In this document: positions 1 to 7,405 of the stretch, piece after piece
Position numbering within the stretch: the first letter of the stretch is position 1
Layout: the number at the start of each line of letters is the position of its first letter
NCBI GenBank assembly: GCA_947624075.1
Contig: CANQIM010000001.1
Coordinates: forward strand, 1-30,808
Reading direction: 5' to 3'
DNA from: an uncultured Bacilli bacterium
Lineage (GTDB): Bacteria; Bacillota_I; Bacilli_A; RF39; UBA660
Length of the DNA: 30,808 bases
Position numbers and translations under genes: made by a program
The notes under the pieces: generated by a model
Told to the model about the DNA's origin: nothing
What the model saw: only the letters and a program-made list of their open reading frames with translations
The model's database searches: none

Positions 1-6
1 ATTTTT

Positions 7-774
7 TTACATATTTTTGAATATTTTTGCTAAAAAATCCTTTTCCCACATATAATTCTCCCCTATTTTTAATAAATGTTTTTTATTACGATAAAAATCA
101 CTTCCGTTTTTTATTATTTTAGTATCTTTAAAATTGTAATTATCTAAATATCTTTCTAGTAAGAATTTTTGGTAACAATAATTAAAATTTTTATATTCTT
201 TAGTTATTTTATAAAGTAAGAAAAGAACAACTAAAAATAAATTTATATTTAAATTCCTAAAATTTAAAAAGAAAAAAAGACCAACAAATAAATAACTAAT
301 AGCTATAGAAAGATAATAACTAATTTTAAAAGAAAAAACACCTGATAAAAATAAATTTACTAACTTTCCTCCATCTAATGGGTATATTGGTAATAAATTG
401 AAAATTAAAATACTGTAATGGTAAACTATAATCATATTTTCATATTGTGGAAGTAATCTTTTTAATAGAAGATAAGCAAATATTTGAAATATAGGACCAA
501 ATATTAAAATTAAAAACTCTTTTAATAAAGAGATATTTTGATCCATATTAAATTTTGATATTCCTCCTAAAGGATATAAATATATTTTTACAACGTCTAC
601 TTTTAATAATTTAGCAGATAAAAAATGCCCTACTTCATGAATAATTATTAAAAAGCTAATTATAAAAAAAGGCACAAAAGATGCAGTTAAAATGGCAGCA
701 ATTGCAAAGAGGTAAACTAAAACATTTACCTCAAAATATTTAAATATATTTCTCATAATCAAGAATTTGTCCAT
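7..774 (-). CDS. spoIVFB: SpoIVFB-type site-2 (M50) membrane metalloprotease
   Basis: Intramembrane zinc protease of the SpoIVFB group, which in Bacillus cleaves pro-sigma-K in the mother-cell membrane around the forespore. The zinc motif HEVGH lies at residues 46-50 inside a hydrophobic segment, and the second motif, PLDGG with D134 as third ligand, lies at 132-136 after NLLP. About six hydrophobic segments fill residues 15-195; the C-terminal 60 residues are polar and no CBS domain is present. The frame starts inside the end of the upstream spoIVFA-like gene (35-base overlap); Met7 (base 756) is an alternative start, and neither has a strong ribosome site. The pairing with a SpoIVFA-like gene and the nearby mreCD support a sporulation-type protease over a general M50 peptidase. 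The family call is firm; the substrate is inferred. Confidence 0.88.
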   Translation of the reverse strand: MDKFLIMRNIFKYFEVNVLVYLFAIAAILTASFVPFFIISFLIIIHEVGHFLSAKLLKVDVVKIYLYPLGGISKFNMDQNISLLKEFLILIFGPIFQIFAYLLLKRLLPQYENMIIVYHYSILIFNLLPIYPLDGGKLVNLFLSGVFSFKISYYLSIAISYLFVGLFFFLNFRNLNINLFLVVLFLLYKITKEYKNFNYCYQKFLLERYLDNYNFKDTKIIKNGSDFYRNKKHLLKIGENYMWEKDFLAKIFKNM

Positions 775-1312
775 CTTTTTGGAAAACTAAATAAAGTTTA
801 TTTTCATTTACTTCACCTAAAAGCTTTCCTTTTTCAATATAGTCATATAATTTTATATTAGAAACATTCACATTACCATAGGAGACATCTATTCCATTTA
901 TTTGTTCTACTATTACGGTATTTCCATAAGATTCTTTTGGACCTATGAAGACTACTATACCACTTTCTAAAATTGGTACCATATATTTATCAGAAACAGT
1001 TAAAGCCACACCATCTTTGTATGATTCTTTTTTTGTATAAGCCAATTTTTCATCAAAAACAGGTTGTTCTTCCTTAACAATTTTTTCAAGAGCTAAAATA
1101 TTTCCAAAATATTTTTGATAAATTTCTTTTGCTTTAGTAAATTTAATATTTTTTTCATAAATATTTTCTATAAGAGTAGATTTTAGATTAGGATTTTTCT
1201 TAATTACTATTAAACCTATTAAAAAAATAATTATTGAGAATAAAAATCTGGTTATAAAAATTTGAACACTTTTTTTTAGTACTAGTTTTTTCTTTATTGT
1301 TTTTCTTTGCAT
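740..1312 (-). CDS. spoIVFA: SpoIVFA-like membrane protein with degenerate M23/LytM domain
   Basis: Probable partner and regulator of the SpoIVFB-like protease next door; in Bacillus SpoIVFA holds the protease inactive until a forespore signal arrives. The 190-residue protein has a basic N-terminus, one membrane span at about 22-38, a charged linker, and a C-terminal LytM-like beta domain at about 105-190. The domain is recognisable from a SYGNTVIVEQ strand (compare YGNxVxIDH) and the closing KLYLVFQKDG strand (compare LHFEIRKNG). The zinc ligands of active M23 peptidases are missing: the usual His positions are Gln/Gly and Tyr. It should therefore be non-catalytic, as in Bacillus SpoIVFA. 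The start follows an AAGGAG site. The position between mreD and spoIVFB matches Bacillus order. The assignment rests on domain shape plus synteny. Confidence 0.78.
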   Translation of the reverse strand: MQRKTIKKKLVLKKSVQIFITRFLFSIIIFLIGLIVIKKNPNLKSTLIENIYEKNIKFTKAKEIYQKYFGNILALEKIVKEEQPVFDEKLAYTKKESYKDGVALTVSDKYMVPILESGIVVFIGPKESYGNTVIVEQINGIDVSYGNVNVSNIKLYDYIEKGKLLGEVNENKLYLVFQKDGQILDYEKYI

Positions 1313-1321
1313 AATAAAAAT

Positions 1322-1349
1322 CTCCTTTAATAAAGTTTATTCATTAAAG
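1322..1349 (-). promoter_or_regulatory. Hairpin overlapping the spoIVFA ribosome site
   Basis: In the mreD-spoIVFA gap the transcript reads CTTTAAT, an 11-base loop, ATTAAAG (arms at 1343-1349 and 1325-1331), directly followed by GAG. The second arm contains the AAAG half of the AAAGGAG ribosome site of spoIVFA. Folding could lower translation initiation. No U-run follows, so it is not a terminator. The pairing is seen in the sequence; the regulatory role is inference. Confidence 0.35.
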
Positions 1350-1361
1350 AAGATTTTATTC

Positions 1362-1868
1362 CTAATTAATTTGAATTCTTTTATATTTTTTAGGTATAAA
1401 TTTAACTATTACATACCAAAAACTAGCATAAATTACATTAAGCAATAATGAATGACTTATTTTATAAAGTAATCTAGTTAAAGTCATTGGGACCAAGTTA
1501 AATATAATGATAATTAGAGCAGTTAAAGATTCATAGATAGAAATAATTAAAACAGTTATCAAAATTATTTTTATAAAACTGTAATCAATATATTTATAAA
1601 TAAATTTAATTACTAGGCCACAAACAAAGAATAAAATGGCATTAAAAAATAAAAGATTGGTATAAAACAAATCATATAAAAGTCCTAAAATGATGATTGT
1701 TGCGAAGAATTTTTCCTCTTTTTTACGATATAAAGGATAAATTACTACGATAGATGTTAATGTAAGTAGTGGTGTAAAAAATGATAAATCATTTGGTATA
1801 AAGGCAAGAAAATTAGAAAGAATTCCATCTAGTAAAAAAGAAATTAGCAAAATAATTAAAGAAAGCAT
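1362..1868 (-). CDS. mreD: Rod-shape-determining membrane protein MreD
   Basis: MreD is the polytopic membrane subunit of the elongasome that links MreC and MreB to peptidoglycan synthesis. The 168-residue product is almost entirely hydrophobic, with five or six spans, and has the family's GLLYDLFYTN motif at about residues 62-71, near the usual G-x-x-x-D-x-x-F. The length is typical. The start codon overlaps the mreC stop by one base (TAATG), so the two are probably translationally coupled. The gene is followed by spoIVFA, as in Bacillus once minCD are removed. The family is short and fast-evolving, so the call leans on the mreC neighbour as well as the motif. Confidence 0.85.
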   Translation of the reverse strand: MLSLIILLISFLLDGILSNFLAFIPNDLSFFTPLLTLTSIVVIYPLYRKKEEKFFATIIILGLLYDLFYTNLLFFNAILFFVCGLVIKFIYKYIDYSFIKIILITVLIISIYESLTALIIIIFNLVPMTLTRLLYKISHSLLLNVIYASFWYVIVKFIPKKYKRIQIN

Positions 1869-2662
1869 TATTTTTTCTCCTTTAAAATAGTGACATAATG
1901 AATATTATTGAAATCTTGCCTAGTTTTTATATAAAGTGTTTTACTCAAATTATACTTATCATTTTCTTGACTTTCTACAGTACCAATAAATATGCCTGCT
2001 GGAAATAATTCGCCTAGCCCACTTGTTAGTACAATATCATCTTTTTTTACGGTAGTCATTTTGTCAATACCTGTTACTTTCAATAAGTGCTTTTCTTTAT
2101 CGTAACCGTTTAAAATGGCATAATTATCGACATCATTTACTTTAACTGAGACACTTACTTTAAAATTAATATCATCTGATGTTAATAATTTTAATTCACT
2201 AGAGTTATTTGAGACTTTAGAAATTTTACCAATCAAACCATTTTTAGTAATTACAGCCATATTTTCTTTAATACCATCTTTTTTACCTTTATCAAGAGTA
2301 ATAGTATTAAACCAATAGCTTTTATTACGTGACAACACAGTAGCATTTTCAATATCATATTCGGTCAAAGTTCTATTTAACTCTAAGGTTTCCTTTAATT
2401 CTGCAATCTCTTTTTCTAAAGATGAATTAACATTTTTTTGAATAATATAACTTTCATTTTGGTTAACTTCCTTTGTTTTATTAATAGCTGTAAACGGATA
2501 CATTATTACCTTATTAAATCCCATAGCTATATCTTTGAAAAAAGATTCTACAGGTGTATAGGTTCTTTTTAAAACGACGGAAATAGATAAAAGCAAAATT
2601 ATTGTGATAGAAGTTAAAATAATTAATAGCTTTGAATTTAATTTTTTCTTTCTTTTATACAT
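1868..2662 (-). CDS. mreC: Rod-shape-determining protein MreC
   Basis: MreC is a bitopic scaffold of the elongation machinery whose extracytoplasmic beta domains assemble into filaments and contact MreD and the class-B PBP/RodA. The 264-residue product has a basic N-terminus, one span at about residues 11-31, a coiled coil at about 65-95 rich in Glu and Leu, and a beta-rich C-terminal domain with the MreC signatures NGLIGKI and LLTSDD. A longer frame opens at base 2677, but the ATG at 2662 is preceded by GGTGA at good spacing (inside AATGGTGATAATATG), so I use 2662. mreB is not adjacent, which is unusual for mreCD and suggests it lies elsewhere or is absent. Confidence 0.92.
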   Translation of the reverse strand: MYKRKKKLNSKLLIILTSITIILLLSISVVLKRTYTPVESFFKDIAMGFNKVIMYPFTAINKTKEVNQNESYIIQKNVNSSLEKEIAELKETLELNRTLTEYDIENATVLSRNKSYWFNTITLDKGKKDGIKENMAVITKNGLIGKISKVSNNSSELKLLTSDDINFKVSVSVKVNDVDNYAILNGYDKEKHLLKVTGIDKMTTVKKDDIVLTSGLGELFPAGIFIGTVESQENDKYNLSKTLYIKTRQDFNNIHYVTILKEKK

Positions 2663-2682
2663 ATTATCACCATTCAATACTT

Positions 2683-2711
2683 ATTATATTATACTTTTTT
2701 TACATAAACAA
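2683..2711 (-). promoter_or_regulatory. Candidate promoter for mreC-mreD-spoIVFA-spoIVFB
   Basis: In the 49-base gap after radC the minus strand shows TTGTTT (2706-2711), a 17-base spacer, and a perfect TATAAT (2683-2688), about 21 bases before the mreC ATG. The -10 is consensus; the -35 matches at only the first three positions. The A+T-rich background makes chance matches likely, so this is tentative. Confidence 0.4.
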
Positions 2712-3401
2712 TTAGAGATTTAAAATTTCTTTATGTTCATAGAAACTGTAAAAACTACTCTCTCCTACTATAATATGATCTACTACTGGTATACCTTGAA
2801 TTTGCCCTGTTCTCATAAGATTTTCTGTTAGTAAGATATCAGCTTTTGAAGGAGTAACATCATTAGATGGATGATTATGAAGACACACTATACTTGAAGC
2901 ACTAAGTAGATATGCCTCTTTAAAAATTTCACGAGGATGGATAGTACTTTGATTAATTGTTCCCATGAAGAGTAACTTTTTAGAAATAAGATTTTGCTTT
3001 ACATCAAAATATAGACAAAAGAATAGTTCCTGCTTCTTATTATAAAATAAATCTTTAGTTGCTAAAAAAATCTCTTGGGCATTTTTCAAATTTAAAAAAT
3101 GTTCTTTTTTAGTAGAATAAATTCTTCTTCCTAATTCGATAGAAGCAATTAGCTCTTGCGCTTTTACTTCGCCTATTCCTTTTATTGATTTTAAGTTATT
3201 TACAGTTAGATTTTTCATAGCATATAAATCATATTTTTTTAAAATCTCAATTGCTAGGTCAAGGACGCTTTGTTCTTTAGTACCAGTTTTTAAAATGATA
3301 GCCAAAAGCTCCTTATTACTTAAATTACTCACCCCAACCTCTTTTAATCTTTCCCTTGGTCTTTCCATTATAGGAATATCTCTTATTTTATAATTGTTCA
3401 T
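2712..3401 (-). CDS. radC: RadC/YsxA family JAMM-domain protein
   Basis: RadC-family protein with an N-terminal helix-hairpin-helix region (LKSIKGIGEVKAQ, about residues 70-82) and a C-terminal MPN/JAMM domain. All JAMM metal ligands are present: E115, the H165-x-H167 pair, S175 and D178 within HNHPSNDVTPSKAD. The biochemical role of RadC remains unsettled despite its old DNA-repair name; related domains are metallo-isopeptidases. A GTG two codons upstream (base 3407) is possible, but the ATG at 3401 sits five bases after GAGG and is preferred, giving 229 residues. In Bacillus radC also stands directly before mreBCD, with maf before it; here a SPOR-domain gene takes the upstream position. Confidence 0.94.
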   Translation of the reverse strand: MNNYKIRDIPIMERPRERLKEVGVSNLSNKELLAIILKTGTKEQSVLDLAIEILKKYDLYAMKNLTVNNLKSIKGIGEVKAQELIASIELGRRIYSTKKEHFLNLKNAQEIFLATKDLFYNKKQELFFCLYFDVKQNLISKKLLFMGTINQSTIHPREIFKEAYLLSASSIVCLHNHPSNDVTPSKADILLTENLMRTGQIQGIPVVDHIIVGESSFYSFYEHKEILNL

Positions 3402-3444
3402 ATGCACCTCAATTATATTATTATCTAAAAAGGAAAGAATTGTA

Positions 3445-3897
3445 TCAATATTTATTTAATATTTCTTCATAATTAGCTAAGACTACTTCTTCAATAGTTA
3501 AAATTTCTTCATCAGTAGTACTATTATTAATTAATAAATCAAATTGAGTAACATTATTTGTAAACTCCTCATTACTAATAGTTTTAACTTTTTCATAAAG
3601 ATTTAAACCCTTTTTTGCATATATTTTTTTTATTTTTTGGGCAATATTCTTATTTTTAGTAATACCTACATAAACATAGTATTTATTATCTTGATAATCA
3701 ACTACTTTTTGTTCAAGATTTTTAATATTCTTTTCGAGATTTTCTTTTTTTTCATAAACACCTTCTTGAAGAAAGTAAAAACTTTCATTTTTAGATACTA
3801 TTTCTTTAACCGAACTATAATTAAATTTACGAATATTGTTTCCTATTATTAAACCAAGTACTATAAAAATAGCACTAACTACAAATGTCTTTTTCAT
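3445..3897 (-). CDS. SPOR-domain membrane protein, possible SpoIIB counterpart
   Basis: A 150-residue protein with one N-terminal span (about 4-20), a short linker, and a region at about 40-105 with the pattern of a SPOR domain: two half-repeats, FYFLQEGVYEKKENLEKNIK and YYVYVGITKNKNIAQKIK, each a beta strand leading into a helix and separated by a short strand. SPOR domains bind denuded glycan strands at septa. In Bacillus the SPOR-domain protein SpoIIB, needed for septal wall remodelling during engulfment, is encoded just upstream of maf-radC-mreBCD, so synteny suggests a reduced SpoIIB. The ATG follows GGTGAT at good spacing. I did not recognise it by strong sequence identity; the domain is read by pattern and the role comes from position. 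Confidence 0.6.
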   Translation of the reverse strand: MKKTFVVSAIFIVLGLIIGNNIRKFNYSSVKEIVSKNESFYFLQEGVYEKKENLEKNIKNLEQKVVDYQDNKYYVYVGITKNKNIAQKIKKIYAKKGLNLYEKVKTISNEEFTNNVTQFDLLINNSTTDEEILTIEEVVLANYEEILNKY

Positions 3898-3972
3898 CTT
3901 ATCACCACAAAAATAGTAGCAAAATTCTACAGAAAAAATTGTCGATTAGATGATATTAGACAAAAATTTTTA

Positions 3973-3997
3973 AGAAAAAAAGAACAATTATTTGTCC
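3973..3997 (-). terminator. Rho-independent terminator ending csoR-copA-ttcA
   Basis: On the minus strand GGACAA (3992-3997), loop ATAA, TTGTTC (3982-3987), then a T-rich run (3973-3981). The six-pair stem has one G-U pair. The loop contains part of the TAA stop codon of the TtcA-like gene, so the terminator is embedded in the gene's end. It separates the copper operon from the SPOR/radC operon. Confidence 0.72.
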
Positions 3998-4818
3998 TTT
4001 TCATAATTATCTAGAAAACTTGTATAGTCACCATTACTTTTAAAACCAAGTACACAATCTAAATTAATATTATCTAGTGCTTTAAAGATGTTATCGTCTA
4101 CCTTAGGATTTACTTTTCTTAATTCTTTGATGAGCTTTTTCATCTCTTCTCTTTTAGAAGTATTTTCGTCATTTAAACTACAATTTTCAGTAAAGCGACA
4201 GGCACAATTTAAAAAAGTTAAATCATTGTATTTTTTCCAATCTAAAATATCTTGTTCTTTGACTAAATATAAAGGTCTAATTAATTCTAAACCTGGAAAA
4301 TTTTCACTATGAAGTTTAGGCATCATTGTTTTTATTTCTGATGAGTAAAGCATTGATAAAAGAGTGGTTTCAATTACATCATCAAAGTGATGACCTAAAG
4401 CTATTTTGTTACAGCCTAACTCTTTAGCCTTATTATAAAGACAACCTCTACGCATTCTAGCACATAAGTAACAAGGGCTTCTATCAATATTAGAAACAAT
4501 GCCAAAAATATCACTATCAAATATAATAATTGGAATATTTAAAAGCTTCGCATTTTCTTCTATTTGTTTTCTGTTTTGCTCATTGTAGCCAGGATCCATC
4601 ACAACATAATGGGCTGAAAAAGAAATATCACTATGACGCTCTAACTCTTGAATACATTTGGCAAGTAGAAAAGAATCTTTACCACCACTGATACAAACCA
4701 TGATGTGATCATTTTCATTTATCAATTGATACTCTTTTATAGCTTTTACAAAGCGAGCCCAAATGACTTTACGAAATTTTTTTATTATGCTTCTTTCTAT
4801 TTCTTGATACTTTTCCAT
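3988..4818 (-). CDS. ttcA: TtcA-family PP-loop tRNA 2-thiolation enzyme
   Basis: ATP-pyrophosphatase of the TtcA/TtuA type, which adenylates tRNA and inserts sulfur using an Fe-S cluster; TtcA makes 2-thiocytidine-32. The 276-residue product has the PP-loop SGGKDS at 44-49 and a PCYLC pair (C116, C119). It also has the ALGHHFDD motif at about 140-147 and a further cysteine group (C205, C207, C213) that should supply the third cluster ligand. Unlike TilS it lacks a long C-terminal substrate domain. Its ATG overlaps the copA stop by one base (TAATG), making it the third gene of a copper operon, an uncommon partner. The family is clear; the exact tRNA position modified is inferred, and it may not be strictly TtcA. 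Confidence 0.82.
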   Translation of the reverse strand: MEKYQEIERSIIKKFRKVIWARFVKAIKEYQLINENDHIMVCISGGKDSFLLAKCIQELERHSDISFSAHYVVMDPGYNEQNRKQIEENAKLLNIPIIIFDSDIFGIVSNIDRSPCYLCARMRRGCLYNKAKELGCNKIALGHHFDDVIETTLLSMLYSSEIKTMMPKLHSENFPGLELIRPLYLVKEQDILDWKKYNDLTFLNCACRFTENCSLNDENTSKREEMKKLIKELRKVNPKVDDNIFKALDNINLDCVLGFKSNGDYTSFLDNYEKDK

Positions 4819-7019
4819 TATCTTTTTAACCTCAATGAATTAAAAACTACAGTCAAACTACTAAAAGTCATTGCTATACCAGCAATAGATGGATTCATAG
4901 CTAAATGAAATGGTTTAAAGAAACCTATGGCGATAGGAATCATACAAATATTATAGAAAAAAGCCCAAAAAAGATTTTGTTTTATTACTTTAAGAGTCTT
5001 TTTACTTATATTAAAAAGAGTATTTATACTTTGCAAATTATTATTCATAAGAATTACATCAGCAGAATCGCCTGCTATATCAGTAGCACTATTAAAACTG
5101 ACCCCAACATTAGAAGTTGCTAAAGAAGGAGCATCATTTATACCATCACCAATCATCATTACTTGCTTATTTTCTTTTAACAACTGCTTTATGTAATTAG
5201 TTTTTTCCTGTGGTAAGACGTTGGCTATTACTTTCTTTATACCCAATTTTTTGGCAATTATTTGAGCTGTTTTGACATTATCACCTGTTAACATAATAAG
5301 ATCTTTATTATTTTTCTTAAGAGAAGAAAGTGTTTCTGGTGCTTCTTTTCTAATAACATCGGATATACCTACTAGACCTAAAATTTTTCTATCTTCTATT
5401 AAGTAAATTAATGTATTAGCTCCATTGGTTAACTCATCTTTTTTTATAGATAAAAATTTGTCTTCTTTTATTTTTAATTTAGCTAACAATTTTTCACTAC
5501 CAACATAGACTTCTTTGTCTTCTATTGTTCCTTTTAAGCCTATTCCAGTAATATTTTCAAAATCTTTAACTTTAGATAAAGAAAGATTGTTATTATCAAC
5601 ATAAAATTTAAACGCTGAAGCTATAGGATGAGTACAGCAAGCTTCTAAAGAAGCAATTTTTAATAAAAATTCTTCATCAGTTAGGTTTGATTTATTAATT
5701 ACATTTTCTATTTGTAAATTACCATAAGTTAAAGAACCTGTCTTATCAAAAACAACAGTATCTATTTTAGCAATATTTTCTAAAGATGCACTGTCTTTAA
5801 TTAAAATTCCTTTTTTGGCAGAAGTTCCTAAGCTTACAACTACTGCTAGGGGGGTTGCTAAACCTAGGGAACAAGGACAAGCAACTACTAAGACACTAAC
5901 AAAAGATGATAAGCTTTCATTCAAGGAAAATCCAAATAATAAATAGCCACAAAAAGTTAGAATTGCTAAGAAAATGATTGTAGGAACAAAATAACTACTA
6001 ATTTTATCAGCTAATCTTTGGACAGGTGCTTTAGTATTTGTTGCTTCAACTACTAATTTTACTATTTCAGAAATCGTTGATTCCTTACCTATTTTTACAG
6101 CTTCATATTCGATGTAACCATCTATATTAATACTACCAGCAACAACTTTAGAGCCTTTTTCTTTCTTACTAGGAAGAGATTCACCTAAAATAAATGACTC
6201 ATCAATATGAGCTTGACCTTTTGTAATAATTCCATCAACAGCGATACGCATACCTGGTTTACATACTAAGATATCTTTTTTTACTACTTCGTCAATAGTT
6301 ACTTCTTTTAAACCATCTTTTGTTTTTAAAAGAGCTTTTGTAGGAGTAATTTGAACTAATTCTTGTAATGCTTCTTTGGTTTTTTCTTTACTATTACTAT
6401 CAATGATACGCCCTAATTTAATAAAATAAATAATTACTACACAGGACTCAAAATAAAGATTATGAACTAATGATGTTTGTCCTTTTACGATTAAAAGTAG
6501 ATTAATAAAGCTATATATAAAACTAGTAAATACTCCTAAAGTAACTAATGTATCCATATTAGGTGTCCTATGAATAATGTTTTTAATACCACTTTTAAAA
6601 ATAGAAAAGCCATATATCAAAAAGGGAATAGTTAAACAGCATAGACTTAGTGCGTAATTTAGAGGATGTTTATCATTACTAAGGATAGGAATTTCTGGTA
6701 AATTAAGCATATGAGCCATTGAAATATAAAGAGTTAGTATAGCTAAAATACCTAAAAATACTAGTTGAAAAATATTTGTTTTCTTTTTATCTTGTATTTT
6801 AGTAGGATTAAAAACTCCCCCACTTTCAAAACCAGCTTCGTCAATAAATCTTTCTAAGTCAGCCACAGTAAGAAAATCAGCATATTCAATAGAAGCTTGA
6901 GCTAAAACTAAATTGACATTAGCAGAAATAATTCCTTTTTGTTTATTTAAGTACTTTTCTAAACCAACTTGACAAGCACTACAAGTCATTCCTTTTACAT
7001 TTAAAATTATTTTTGCCAT
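4818..7019 (-). CDS. copA: Copper-exporting P1B-type ATPase CopA
   Basis: Exports Cu(I) across the cytoplasmic membrane. The 733-residue protein has one N-terminal heavy-metal domain (GMTCSAC, 10-16) followed by eight spans. It has the membrane metal site CPC (381-383), the phosphorylation motif DKTGSLT (D425), the HP pair (THPIAS), TGDN, and hinge GDGINDAP. The last spans carry FFYN and MTFSS, the signature of Cu(I)-selective P1B-1 pumps. Two positions differ from the usual family text: CPCS for CPCA, and ILGES for the TGES loop, with the catalytic Glu kept. The frame extends to a TTG at 7031, but the ATG at 7019 follows GGAGTG at seven-base spacing and starts directly at the metal domain. 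The gene lies 12 bases after csoR. Confidence 0.96.
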   Translation of the reverse strand: MAKIILNVKGMTCSACQVGLEKYLNKQKGIISANVNLVLAQASIEYADFLTVADLERFIDEAGFESGGVFNPTKIQDKKKTNIFQLVFLGILAILTLYISMAHMLNLPEIPILSNDKHPLNYALSLCCLTIPFLIYGFSIFKSGIKNIIHRTPNMDTLVTLGVFTSFIYSFINLLLIVKGQTSLVHNLYFESCVVIIYFIKLGRIIDSNSKEKTKEALQELVQITPTKALLKTKDGLKEVTIDEVVKKDILVCKPGMRIAVDGIITKGQAHIDESFILGESLPSKKEKGSKVVAGSINIDGYIEYEAVKIGKESTISEIVKLVVEATNTKAPVQRLADKISSYFVPTIIFLAILTFCGYLLFGFSLNESLSSFVSVLVVACPCSLGLATPLAVVVSLGTSAKKGILIKDSASLENIAKIDTVVFDKTGSLTYGNLQIENVINKSNLTDEEFLLKIASLEACCTHPIASAFKFYVDNNNLSLSKVKDFENITGIGLKGTIEDKEVYVGSEKLLAKLKIKEDKFLSIKKDELTNGANTLIYLIEDRKILGLVGISDVIRKEAPETLSSLKKNNKDLIMLTGDNVKTAQIIAKKLGIKKVIANVLPQEKTNYIKQLLKENKQVMMIGDGINDAPSLATSNVGVSFNSATDIAGDSADVILMNNNLQSINTLFNISKKTLKVIKQNLFWAFFYNICMIPIAIGFFKPFHLAMNPSIAGIAMTFSSLTVVFNSLRLKR

Positions 7020-7031
7020 AAAGCACTCCAA

Positions 7032-7319
7032 TTATTTAATTTTTTGGAATAAATCAAATAATTCTTCTACAGCTTCTTCGTTATTTTCCTTAATTTCAGT
7101 AGCTAAGCAATTGGTTAAATGGTCTTTTAAAATTCTTTTACCTAAACTTTTTAAAGAATTATCAACTGCTGATATTTGAACTAAGATTTCATCGCAATAT
7201 CTATCTTCGTTTACCATGCCTTTAATTCCTCTTACTTGCCCTTCAATTGTGTTTAAGCGAGTTTTTAAATAATCTTTTTCCTCACTTGATCTTTCTGTTA
7301 TTTTTCTGTTTTCTTTCAT
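7032..7319 (-). CDS. csoR: Copper-sensing repressor CsoR
   Basis: All-helical DUF156/CsoR-RcnR repressor that leaves DNA when it binds Cu(I). The 95-residue product has the standard length and fold pattern, with RLNTIEGQVRGIKGM in the first long helix. The Cu(I) ligand set Cys-His-Cys is at C42 (RYCDEIL), H67 and C71 (DHLTNC). This set, rather than the His-rich set of RcnR or the Cys pair of persulfide sensor CstR, indicates copper sensing. It is the first gene of the operon, is followed by copA, and has a dyad operator 20 bases upstream, so autoregulation is very likely. The start follows GGTGAT. Confidence 0.95.
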   Translation of the reverse strand: MKENRKITERSSEEKDYLKTRLNTIEGQVRGIKGMVNEDRYCDEILVQISAVDNSLKSLGKRILKDHLTNCLATEIKENNEEAVEELFDLFQKIK

Positions 7320-7336
7320 TTTTCATCACCAAAAAA

Positions 7337-7366
7337 ATTATACCACCCTGGAGGGGTGGTAGTCAA
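7337..7366 (-). promoter_or_regulatory. csoR promoter with CsoR operator in the spacer
   Basis: The minus strand shows a near-consensus promoter: TTGACT (7361-7366), 18 bases, TATAAT (7337-7342). The spacer is unusually G+C-rich and forms a perfect dyad on the plus strand: TACCACCC (7341-7348), five bases TGGAG, GGGTGGTA (7354-7361). C-run/G-run dyads of this type are the known CsoR operator class. The site touches both hexamers, so bound CsoR should block RNA polymerase directly. The sequence is seen directly; repressor identity follows from the adjacent gene. Confidence 0.88.
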
Positions 7367-7405
7367 TATTTGATTAAACTAATTTGTATTGGACTAAGCA
7401 GCAAC

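Noticed and set aside
3402..3444. Promoter for radC in the SPOR-radC gap (AATATAATT)
   Set aside because: A -10-like string is present, but no -35 lies at usable spacing in a very A+T-rich stretch; co-transcription with the SPOR gene explains expression.
3637..3852. Plus-strand 71-codon hydrophobic frame opposite the SPOR-domain gene
   Set aside because: Phe/Ile-rich composition is what antisense of Lys/Asn/Glu-rich coding sequence gives; no ribosome site.
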